A DNA stretch of 5,103 nt from Pseudomonadota bacterium. GTDB lineage: Bacteria; Pseudomonadota; Gammaproteobacteria; Acidiferrobacterales; UBA6901. Below are positions 1-5,103 of the stretch, piece by piece. Every line of letters starts with the position of its first letter. Position 1 is the first letter of the stretch. The notes under the pieces are model-generated. The model was not told where the DNA came from, did not search any database, and saw nothing but the letters and a program-made list of their open reading frames with translations. The position numbers were made by a program, and so were the translations under genes. The stretch spans positions 1 to 5,103 of the forward strand of contig JAJXUF010000210.1 in the NCBI GenBank assembly GCA_021783175.1, written 5' to 3'.

Positions 1-104
1 CGCTCAACAAGGTCGCACAGCGGCTCAACCAACGACCGAGGAAGACCTTGGGATATGAAACTCCAGCAGATAGACTACAGGCGAGTGTTGCAACGACCGA
101 TTGA
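1..104 (+). pseudogene. IS30-family transposase, C-terminal end (cut by window edge)
   Basis: The frame starting at base 3 reads into the window and ends at TGA 102-104. It contains the words LNKVAQRLNQRPRKTLGY and then ETPADRLQ, the standard C-terminal end of IS30-family DDE transposases (the 'LN-RPRKTLGY-TPAE' block just after the catalytic core). The protein would bind the element's ends and catalyse transposition, but the DDE residues lie outside the window, so intactness cannot be judged. The frame finishes with a short V-A-T-T-D tail, as in many family members. Downstream bases resemble an IS30-type inner end, and beyond them lies an IS3-family fragment on the opposite strand, so this copy probably landed inside another insertion sequence. 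Family assignment is firm. Calling it a remnant is an inference, since the upstream part could be complete. Confidence 0.85.
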
Positions 105-121
105 TCTGACAGCCGCAGATC
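103..121. repeat. Probable right end of the IS30 element (small inverted repeat)
   Basis: Just after the IS30 stop codon is a 6-bp inverted repeat, GATCTG (103-108) and CAGATC (116-121), separated by 7 bases. IS30-family elements end a few bases after the transposase stop, so the element boundary should lie about 105-121. Beyond this the sequence is clearly IS3 orfA on the other strand. The exact junction and any 2-3 bp target duplication cannot be fixed without the other end of the element. Confidence 0.4.
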
Positions 122-403
122 TTAAAAAAATCCCTCTCCGTTCGGAGCAATTCATTCTCCCGTCTGAGCTTCACGAGCTCCTCGGCCTTGAGCGTTCCCC
201 GGGTTGTCCCACGGGCAGCCGCATGGCGCTCTTCCTGGTGCCAGCGTGACAGCAGATTGGGGGTTGATGCCGAGATCCCGGACCGTGGCCGCGATGGTCT
301 TGCCTGATTCCTTCAGCAGGCGTACCGCCTCGGTCTTGAACTCTTGAGTGTATTGCCGACGTTTTGCTTCTGTTTCGTTTCTGTCTGATATGACTACCTC
401 CAC
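122..403 (-). pseudogene. IS3-family OrfA (helix-turn-helix) remnant, frameshifted
   Basis: Reading leftward from 403, the frame gives SDRNETEAKRRQYTQEFKTE, then AVRLLKESGKTIAATVRDLGINP, the N-terminal helix-turn-helix of IS3-family OrfA (DNA-binding subunit that joins OrfB by programmed frameshifting). At the five-base G run 259-263 (C run on the coding strand) the frame is lost. Moving one base restores NLLSRWHQEERHAAARGTT followed by LKAEELVKLRRENELLRTERDF, the OrfA leucine-zipper coiled coil. One extra C in the run therefore explains the break. The normal start is probably codon 391-389, which here reads ATA behind a good GGAGGT site, suggesting a lost ATG; only a GTG at 403 remains as a start. 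The C-terminal end and all of OrfB (the catalytic subunit) are missing, cut where the IS30 end begins. It is not functional. Confidence 0.88.
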
Positions 404-426
404 TTTCGGTATGGTCCACCTTCACG

Positions 427-454
427 GGGTGTCTACGAAACTGGGGGAAGGTCA
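427..454 (-). repeat. Left terminal inverted repeat of the IS3-family element
   Basis: On the minus strand from 454 the sequence begins TGACCTTCCCCCAGTTTCGT and runs on to GTAGACACCC. IS3-family ends commonly begin TGA/TGACC followed by a C-rich block, and this lies about 50 bp upstream of OrfA, where the element's end is expected. It therefore marks the outer boundary of the decayed IS3 copy. The other end is absent from the window, so the repeat cannot be confirmed by pairing. Confidence 0.65.
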
Positions 455-590
455 GTATTAAAGATGGGATGAGCTAGGGAAATACAGAGAGGTTAGCAAT
501 GCGAACACGGTGATGGCGGCCGTGATCACAGTTTTGATCACAGCTGTAACGGGATGCTGATGCAAGATTGATGTAACTGTTTGAAAAATA
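455..590. other. Spacer between IS remnant and tRNA gene
   Basis: No gene is supported here. The spacer contains a 9-bp direct repeat TGATCACAG at 523-531 and 535-543; each copy includes the palindrome TGATCA. A 15-codon frame (513-560, +) gives a hydrophobic peptide ending T-G-C-stop that looks like a lipoprotein signal without a mature part, most likely chance or debris. Immediately 3' of the tRNA on the minus strand is a short T-rich stretch (about 583-590) without a convincing hairpin, so termination of the tRNA transcript is not obvious. Confidence 0.5.
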
Positions 591-665
591 TGGTGGGCGA
601 TGCAAGGTTCGAACTTGCGACCCCTGCCGTGTGAAGGCAGTGCTCTACCGCTGAGCTAATCGCCC
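591..665 (-). tRNA. tRNA-Val (anticodon CAC)
   Basis: The minus strand folds as a full cloverleaf of 75 nt including an encoded CCA (591-593). The acceptor stem GGGCGAT pairs with ATCGCCC, the D arm is GCTC/GAGC, and the anticodon stem CTGCC/GGCAG encloses the 7-base loop TTCACAC. The T arm GCAAG/CTTGC encloses GTTCGAA. The central loop triplet is CAC (633-631), which reads valine codon GTG. All stems pair without mismatch, so the gene looks functional. It stands alone, with no second tRNA or integrase visible. Its 3' end faces the IS remnants, the side on which tRNA-targeting islands normally insert, so the location may be an integration hotspot, although no duplicated tRNA 3' end was seen in the window. 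Confidence 0.96.
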
Positions 666-666
666 A

Positions 667-1254
667 TTTGCTGCATTTTTAGACACTTACCTGCTTAAAG
701 CCCTCTGTTTCTTGCCGTTCCGTCCATTTTCGTCCTTCCTTTAATATTTCAGCACAATCCTGGCTGTTCCACTTTCCGATTAGACGAGGACTGGACGAAA
801 TGGCATCGATCCGGCGGCAAGGTAATGCGTAGCAGACGATTGTACGGAGGAAGTGCCATCTGAGCAAGTTGAAGACCTCCCCTTACGATGAAAGCCATAC
901 ACCCGTATGGATCAACAGTGGGTATTTAAAATAGCAAAAGGGTCATAAGACATGAAATTGAATATCTTTAGGTGGCCATCCTGGTTTCAGCGGCGAATTC
1001 TTAAACTTCGTATCGAATCATGGATTGCAATACTTTCTGAAATCGCGGGTGCGGGTGTTGCGGTTGCAACGCGTCAGGCCGCCCGAGGCGAAAATTTTAT
1101 ACTTTTCAGTCTGTTGATAACCACGTCCAATGGGAAGACAACAACAATCCGATCGAGACGGTAAAAATCTCTCGAATCGCAACGATCCAAACAAACGCAA
1201 GGCAACACTGATGCAGCCGGGCTTGCTTGCGATTTACCGCTGACCGACATTCTT
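667..1254. other. 588-bp stretch with no supportable gene
   Basis: I see no recognisable protein, RNA or mobile-element signature. Open frames exist on both strands, for example 952-1164 (+, 70 codons, basic, no good ribosome binding site) and 679-867 (-, 62 codons, ending just before the tRNA). Neither resembles a known family or shows a persuasive start region. A perfect 6-bp stem with a 4-base loop lies at 895-910 (CCATAC-ACCC-GTATGG) but has no T-tract, so it is not a good terminator. The stretch probably holds intergenic DNA and eroded sequence downstream of the INIKP pseudogene, plus the tRNA promoter near 670-720, whose -35/-10 boxes I cannot assign. Confidence 0.5.
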
Positions 1255-1715
1255 TGGTGGATAATGGAGACGGGAGCTGTTCTTCTGATAGGAACGCCGC
1301 CTGTGGTGCGTCCGAGGAGCGTCGCGCTCGTATCACCCATCTTGAATCCCGTCTGCTGCGTTTAGATGTGGCAAGCCAAATCCAGCAATCCATCGTTGCT
1401 TACGTCTTCATCACCAGGATTACAAAACGCCAGGCTTTGTTCACATCCGGTCGTGCCGAGCGTGAGCGATGAAGTACCCACCTGCGTCGTTGCATCAAAG
1501 GTATTCGTCGAGAGTATCGCCACGGGAATCGTCCCTTGGGCGCCGGCATTGATCACGGCCGGCGTCGTGCTGTCACGAGGCTTAATATTTATTTGCACCG
1601 TGACGCCTAAGGCATTAACGACCGCGATGCGCGCCGCTATCAAGCTGGGATCGTTGATCATTGAGACAAAATCTCCCGCTAAGCAACCAATTTTTTGGAC
1701 GGGTGACGGTGCTCT
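1255..1715 (-). pseudogene. INIKP-type extracellular domain protein, interrupted by in-frame TAA
   Basis: From 1715 leftward one frame reads a lead-in (KIGCLAGDFVSMINDPSLIA), then VTVQINIKPRDSTTPAVINA, AQGTIPVAILSTNTFDATTQ and DEDVSNDGLLDLACHI. This matches a domain common in secreted, often PEP-CTERM-associated proteins: V-x-INIKPGS...GVIPVAIL-T-TFDATTV...EDVNGDGLLDLVCHF. The Asp/Asn-rich DVSNDG loop resembles a calcium-binding turn. TAA at 1364-1362 then stops the frame, yet the same frame continues with family-like TQQTGFKMGDTSATLLGRTT and GGVPIRRTAPVSII, the normal end of this domain, finishing near 1255. The stop is therefore premature. An upstream in-frame TGA (1718-1716) also separates it from an N-terminus; an ATG at 1725 in another frame would join after losing one base of the six-base run 1691-1696. 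No signal peptide or sorting tail is seen. It lies 36 bp after the methyltransferase stop. Domain assignment is good; the biological role is unknown. Confidence 0.75.
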
Positions 1716-1751
1716 TCAACGACATGCCCCGTCCGCAGCCGCCGGAAGAGC

Positions 1752-2438
1752 TCAGTCGACTTTCCTGATTCTCAGCATTTGGTTTCCACCGCGCTGGAAT
1801 TCATAGGATACCGGGACCTGTGTCACCTCGTATCCTTCAGCCCTGAAATGCTTGCTGACGGGTAGGACATGGGGAGAGGGTGTCGCTCCCAATTGAAGCA
1901 ACGGAAAGATCCTCGCTTCCCCACTTACCCGGCAGAGCTCTGTGATCGCCTCGATGTGGAATCCAAGATCGAGATGATCGCTGTAGAGAAAAAGAAAATG
2001 GGAACAGACGGCAAGATCGAATACGCCATCAGGAAGACTCAAACTGGGCAAGGCTTCCGCAAGGTATCTCCCGGTCAGTCGGCCTTGTGGGTAGTCCGAG
2101 AGGAAGGTCTGCATCGCCTTCATGCGCACCGCACCCAGGTCATCGATCGAGAGGATGTGCTTCCATACGAATTCGCCGGCATTCGCGCGCGTTTCCTGCA
2201 TTACCGTGTCAAAGGTCTCGTCGATTCGGTTCCTGATTTGGTCTACGCTGAACGCATAGAGGGGATCCACCGAGACCACTGCGCCCCCTTGTTGGTTCAG
2301 TTCGGCGTTGAAGCTGGCGGGACCGCTGCCGCAATCGAGAATGCGCTTTTCCAAGTCATCCCTAGACAGCGCGAACATGGCCGTGTATTCGGCGAGCGAC
2401 CTGCCCCAGGGAACGATGTTTTTCAGCTGAAACGCCAC
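1752..2438 (-). CDS. Class I SAM-dependent methyltransferase
   Basis: A 228-residue protein, full length for a small stand-alone methyltransferase, predicted cytoplasmic with no signal peptide or membrane helix. Motif I, the SAM-binding glycine loop, is LDCGSGP at residues 34-40, followed by ASFNAEL. The acidic residue that binds the SAM ribose is D58 in VSVDPLY. The post-II segment LPDGVFDLAVCSHFLFLYS covers residues 135-153. The C-terminal end YEFQRGGNQMLRIR is typical of a widespread, poorly characterised bacterial family that begins near (V/I)VPWGRSL-EY. The substrate is unknown. I chose GTG at 2438 because a purine-rich AAAGGGAAAG (2441-2450) sits at proper spacing and the first residues line up with family N-termini as I remember them. 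It is transcribed toward the INIKP pseudogene, and the two may once have been co-transcribed. No frameshift or missing key residue is visible. Family call is firm; the reaction beyond SAM-dependent methyl transfer is not predictable. Confidence 0.9.
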   Translation of the reverse strand: MAFQLKNIVPWGRSLAEYTAMFALSRDDLEKRILDCGSGPASFNAELNQQGGAVVSVDPLYAFSVDQIRNRIDETFDTVMQETRANAGEFVWKHILSIDDLGAVRMKAMQTFLSDYPQGRLTGRYLAEALPSLSLPDGVFDLAVCSHFLFLYSDHLDLGFHIEAITELCRVSGEARIFPLLQLGATPSPHVLPVSKHFRAEGYEVTQVPVSYEFQRGGNQMLRIRKVD

Positions 2439-2691
2439 TGCTTTCCCTTTCTTAGCAACAGTTGGGCGGCCTGATGACCGAAATTGGTCGATTGCGCGCT
2501 GATGTCCATGCTATCAAAAAACTGCTGTTGGCGCGGGGCGGGAAGTCCGGGGCGTTAGTCTGCAGCAAAATGGCACGAATACCGGCTTTCGCCTTCATGC
2601 GGATGGTTATCAATTCAGCTTGACTTGTCCTTGGCTGTCCTAATGATGACCGTTTCGACCTGAATTCTGCAATGTCTTCGCCGCTTTGCCT
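2439..2691. other. Region upstream of the methyltransferase, weak coding signals
   Basis: This stretch should contain the methyltransferase promoter, which I cannot place. Two short frames are notable. On + from ATG 2474, a 49-codon frame begins MTEIGRLRADVHAIKKLLLA, an amphipathic helix-like stretch, and ends at TGA near 2623. On -, ATG 2695 overlaps the stop of the 2692-2901 frame and encodes 26 very basic residues, ending at 2615. In addition the minus frame of 2692-2901 stays open after its TGA down to TAA 2454-2452, but with several codons rare in the neighbouring genes. None has a recognised family, and they cannot all be real. Confidence 0.4.
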
Positions 2692-2901
2692 TCATTGAGC
2701 ACCGGTGCTGGTTTCTGTAAGATTAAGCAGGTCCAGCCGATCATATCTATTCGATACCGTCGCACAGGAATTCTGCCACAGGTCTAGTTTCCGGATGGCC
2801 GCAAGAGTAACCGATTTTTGCGGAATCCCGTCCTGTGCAAGACCAAGGCTAGGGACGACTGGCAGTATTGTCGCCAATATGATTATGCCGGTGACCAACA
2901 A
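2692..2901 (-). CDS. Possible small exported protein, function unknown
   Basis: A 69-codon frame starting at TTG (2901-2899), preceded by AGGAAA at reasonable spacing. The first 22 or so residues, MLVTGIIILATILPVVPSLG then LAQ, look like a signal peptide with a hydrophobic core and a small-residue cleavage zone near LA-QD. The remainder is a short polar chain with one cysteine, in the stretch LDLWQNSCATVSNRYDRLDL. No family is recognised. It diverges from the diguanylate cyclase gene with only 38 bases between the two starts, so the promoters would overlap each other's coding regions. The weak start codon, lack of a known family and short length leave real doubt. The frame continues past its TGA for another 79 codons, so this could also be the front part of a decayed longer gene. 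Confidence 0.33.
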   Translation of the reverse strand: MLVTGIIILATILPVVPSLGLAQDGIPQKSVTLAAIRKLDLWQNSCATVSNRYDRLDLLNLTETSTGAQ

Positions 2902-2927
2902 AGCCGGTTTCCTGGAAATAGTGAATT

Positions 2928-2934
2928 AAGGAGG
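2928..2934 (+). promoter_or_regulatory. Perfect Shine-Dalgarno site fixing a TTG start
   Basis: AAGGAGG lies 5 bases before TTG 2940-2942. An in-frame TGA at 2922-2924 excludes an upstream ATG, GTG or TTG start in this frame, so the ribosome binding site identifies the unusual TTG as the start of the cyclase gene. The strong site with a weak codon suggests that translation level is tuned here. Confidence 0.88.
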
Positions 2935-2939
2935 GTCGG

Positions 2940-5103
2940 TTGAGTGCATCAACTGTAGCGGAAGCTCCCGCTTCGCAGACTGCGCGCGTGACCGAAGAAT
3001 CGTTTTATCGGCAATTCCGAGCTTTTATCCTTCTGGCATGGAACATCCCGCCGGTTTTCGGATTGGGCTTCATTCTTCTTATTCGCCTTTTCACCCCACA
3101 CCAGATGTTTCAGATTCTGACGAGCCCTCTTGAGCCGGTCTTCATAATTGCCAGCATGTTTTTCGCGCTTTGGTATTTTCGCGGTTACATCGCACCCGTG
3201 CGCGCGTATCTTGCCGACCCCAATGAAGTTCGTGCGACCCTTGCCCTGGAGCGGATGCGCGGATTTGCGGCTCATTATTGGACGATATTTCTCGCTTATC
3301 TTGTGCTGGCGCCAGCGTCGGTCGTTGCGAGCGGCGTTCTTTATACAGGGTTCAAGCCGAGTGCGATCGAGTGGTTCCGGATCAACTTAGTCGCACTCAT
3401 TGTATCCATTATTGTGGGCCTGCCTATCTTCTTTCTTATTCTTGATTTGTTTGGACGTGTCCTCGGCGGCGCACCGATTGGCAAGCCCCATCTCACCGTA
3501 AAAACCAAGGTGTTTCTGATAGGTGCGCTCGTGCCACTGCTCATTGACACGATGCTTGTCCAGTATTACTGGACGAAAACTGGATATTTTGGGTTCGGTA
3601 CGTTTGGAGTCTGGATTCTGCTGGAAATGCTCGCTATTGGCGGAAGTCTGATATTCGTGCGCAGTTTCGGACAGTCACTACAGCCGTTGCAATGCGTCAT
3701 CCAGCAGGGTGTGGATTACGATCTTCTGCGCTTTTCTGCGCCAAGCGCGCAATCCACTGACGAATTGGGAGTGCTTGCGGACGACTTTCGTGCGTTGTTG
3801 GCCAAGCTTCATGAAGCCGATGTAAGTCTGCGGGCAATCGCTGAAAATGCCTATGATGGGATTTTGGTGTGCACCGGCGAAGATTTGGTGTTTGCCAATC
3901 AACGTGCTGCCAGCATGCTTGGGTTTACGGTGGCCGAGCTGATGACCAGGCGTATTTCCGACCTTGTTTATCCCGCGGACAAGCCGGTTTGCGATGCAAT
4001 GCGTAGCGGGGTCCAGGGCGATAGTGAGCAGCTTGGTCAATTCGAGATCCGCATGCTGCGAAAAGTCGGAACGGAGCTATCAGCAGAAGTAACAGCTGCG
4101 GCGACAGTATGGAAGGGCGATCCGGCGATGATCGTGATAGTGCGCGATATTACAGAGCGAAAGCTGGTGGAGGAGGCACTGTACCGCGAGAAGGAACTGG
4201 CACAGGTAACCCTTGCCTCGATAGGTGATGGCGTAATTACCACCGATACGGAGAGCCGTGTCGTATTCCTGAATGCGGTAGCGGAGTACATGACTGGCTG
4301 GACGCTGCAGCGGGCGCGAGGCCGTCCTCTGCTGGAAGTGTTTAATATCGTCAACGAACTCACACGCCGACCGGCAATTGATCCGGTGATACGCTGCCTG
4401 CGTGAAGGTCGAATAGTCGGACTGGCCAATCATACGACTCTGATGCGGCCGGATGGCAGGGAATTTGCCATAGAGGATTCGGCTGCGCCAATCAGGAACA
4501 GGGAAGGCAACGTAGTCGGTGTAGTACTCGTGTTTCATGATGTAACGCGCGCGCGCGAGATGGCCACCCGGCTCTCGTGGCAGGCGACGCACGACACCCT
4601 TTCCGGTCTTTTCAATCGCATGGCATTCGAGGATCGTCTGCGGCAACTGCTGCAATCCCCGGGCGAGCCGGGACGGGAGACGCACGTACTGTTGTATATA
4701 GATCTAGATCAGTTCAAGGTCATCAATGACATCGCAGGCCACATTGCAGGGGACGAGATTTTGCGGCAAATCAGCGGACTGATGCAGCAGCAGGTGCGGG
4801 AAAGCGACCTGCTGGCGCGTCTCGGCGGAGATGAATTCGGCGTCATACTTATGCATTGCGATATCGAGCATGCGCGCCGTGTAGCGGATAATATCCATCA
4901 GGCACTCGATATGCTCAAGTTCAATTGGGACAACCGAGCTTTTCGTGTAGGCGCAAGCATTGGGGTGCTCGAGTTCCGTCCCGGTCTTCAATCCATTACC
5001 GAGCTTATGAGTGCCGCCGATCTCGCCTGTTATGCCGCAAAAAAAGCTGGTCGCCGCCGTACCCATATTTATGTCGCAGAGGACGTGCGCACAAAGCAGC
5101 ACC
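2940..5103 (+). CDS. Membrane-anchored HAMP-PAS-PAS-GGDEF diguanylate cyclase (3' end outside window)
   Basis: An uninterrupted frame of 721 codons that leaves the window. It should make cyclic di-GMP from two GTP at the inner membrane. Residues 1-27 are polar. About six hydrophobic helices follow, near 28-49, 66-84, 112-133, 148-170, 190-208 and 222-241; this sensor block I cannot assign to a named family. A HAMP-like linker spans about 240-295. PAS1 runs 298-410 (AENAYDGILVC..., ending RDITERK). PAS2 runs 416-540 (ASIGDGVITTDTESRVVFLN, ending FHDVTR). The GGDEF domain begins HDTLSGLFNR at about 551; DLDQFKVIND carries metal ligand D588, the active site GGDEF is residues 629-633, and the inhibitory RxxD site is R620-D623, exactly five residues ahead. 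GASIGV and AADLACYAAKKAGR follow. All catalytic residues are present, so activity with product inhibition is predicted. Related proteins often carry a C-terminal EAL phosphodiesterase, which could lie beyond 5103. The signal sensed is unknown. The TTG start is chosen from the AAGGAGG site. Confidence 0.95.
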   Translation, partial: MSASTVAEAPASQTARVTEESFYRQFRAFILLAWNIPPVFGLGFILLIRLFTPHQMFQILTSPLEPVFIIASMFFALWYFRGYIAPVRAYLADPNEVRATLALERMRGFAAHYWTIFLAYLVLAPASVVASGVLYTGFKPSAIEWFRINLVALIVSIIVGLPIFFLILDLFGRVLGGAPIGKPHLTVKTKVFLIGALVPLLIDTMLVQYYWTKTGYFGFGTFGVWILLEMLAIGGSLIFVRSFGQSLQPLQCVIQQGVDYDLLRFSAPSAQSTDELGVLADDFRALLAKLHEADVSLRAIAENAYDGILVCTGEDLVFANQRAASMLGFTVAELMTRRISDLVYPADKPVCDAMRSGVQGDSEQLGQFEIRMLRKVGTELSAEVTAAATVWKGDPAMIVIVRDITERKLVEEALYREKELAQVTLASIGDGVITTDTESRVVFLNAVAEYMTGWTLQRARGRPLLEVFNIVNELTRRPAIDPVIRCLREGRIVGLANHTTLMRPDGREFAIEDSAAPIRNREGNVVGVVLVFHDVTRAREMATRLSWQATHDTLSGLFNRMAFEDRLRQLLQSPGEPGRETHVLLYIDLDQFKVINDIAGHIAGDEILRQISGLMQQQVRESDLLARLGGDEFGVILMHCDIEHARRVADNIHQALDMLKFNWDNRAFRVGASIGVLEFRPGLQSITELMSAADLACYAAKKAGRRRTHIYVAEDVRTKQH

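Noticed and set aside
55..249. Open + strand frame of 64 codons
   Set aside because: It overlaps the IS30 C-terminus in a different frame and runs antisense through the IS3 OrfA fragment; both of those have clear family sequence.
257..265. Programmed frameshift in the IS3 OrfA
   Set aside because: The break is inside the helix-turn-helix at a C run, not at the orfA/orfB overlap with its usual A-rich slippery site.
513..560. 15-codon peptide resembling a lipoprotein signal ending in T-G-C
   Set aside because: It stops directly after the cysteine, so there is no mature protein, and the region has no good ribosome binding site.
679..867. 62-codon minus-strand frame ending just before the tRNA gene
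   Set aside because: No recognised family, no convincing start region, and ordinary length for a chance open frame.
895..910. Perfect 6-bp hairpin as a terminator
   Set aside because: It has no T-tract on either side and no gene ends nearby.
952..1164. 70-codon + strand frame
   Set aside because: Weak upstream site, no family resemblance, and overlapped by other open frames of equal quality.
1366..1806. 146-codon + strand frame
   Set aside because: It is antisense to the INIKP domain and the methyltransferase end, both of which match known families.
1869..2474. 201-codon + strand frame
   Set aside because: It is the antisense shadow of the methyltransferase gene.
2620..2646. TTGACT ... 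TAATGA as a sigma-70 promoter
   Set aside because: Spacing is only 15 bp and the -10 box is a poor match; it also lies about 300 bp from the cyclase start.
2705..2929. 74-codon + strand frame just before the cyclase gene
   Set aside because: Arg/Ser-rich shadow composition and no family; the opposite strand shows a more protein-like signal peptide.
3678..5102. Several long minus-strand frames opposite the cyclase (for example 4080-4685 and 4704-5102)
   Set aside because: They are antisense to the HAMP, PAS and GGDEF domains, which have clear motifs on the + strand.
1..5103. CRISPR array, toxin-antitoxin, phage or other defence module
   Set aside because: No spaced direct repeats, no paired small genes of known families and no phage proteins were seen on either strand.

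Overview
The window looks like a chromosomal segment of a betaproteobacterium of moderate GC. The clues are a CAC-anticodon valine tRNA with an encoded CCA end, IS30 and IS3 family remnants, a secreted-protein domain of the V-x-INIKP type, and a membrane-anchored PAS/GGDEF signalling protein. An ammonia-oxidiser-like lineage (Nitrosomonadaceae) is my best guess, but it rests on remembered family resemblance and not on anything decisive in the sequence.

Layout. Positions 1-454 are an insertion-sequence graveyard. The C-terminal end of an IS30-family transposase (+ strand) abuts the 5' part of an IS3-family orfA (- strand). That orfA has a +1 frameshift in a G/C run and probably a lost start codon, and its outer terminal repeat lies at about 427-454. 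After a short spacer comes tRNA-Val(CAC) on the - strand (591-665). Positions 667-1254 hold no gene I can support. At about 1255-1715 (-) is a decayed gene for an INIKP-type extracellular domain; its reading frame is cut by an in-frame TAA, after which recognisable family sequence continues. Immediately upstream of it, in the same orientation, is an intact class I SAM-dependent methyltransferase (1752-2438, -). Positions 2439-2939 are weakly coding: a possible small exported peptide runs leftward (2692-2901, -), and no other gene is convincing.

From 2940 to the window end runs the main gene. It is a large + strand protein with about six membrane helices, a HAMP-like linker, two PAS domains and a complete GGDEF diguanylate cyclase domain, with the active-site motif and the RxxD inhibitory site both present. 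It starts at TTG behind a perfect AAGGAGG ribosome binding site and is cut by the window edge, so whether an EAL domain follows cannot be seen.

Function. The left half is accessory, decaying DNA beside a tRNA gene, a common integration neighbourhood. The right half carries a signalling gene expected to turn a membrane or cytoplasmic cue into cyclic di-GMP. No gene-to-gene partnership is demonstrated between the methyltransferase and the cyclase, which are transcribed in opposite directions. I see no CRISPR array, toxin-antitoxin pair, phage module or clearly new system. The points most worth checking are the interrupted INIKP gene, the long minus-strand frame at 2452-2901 broken by one TGA, and the unclassified membrane sensor region of the cyclase.
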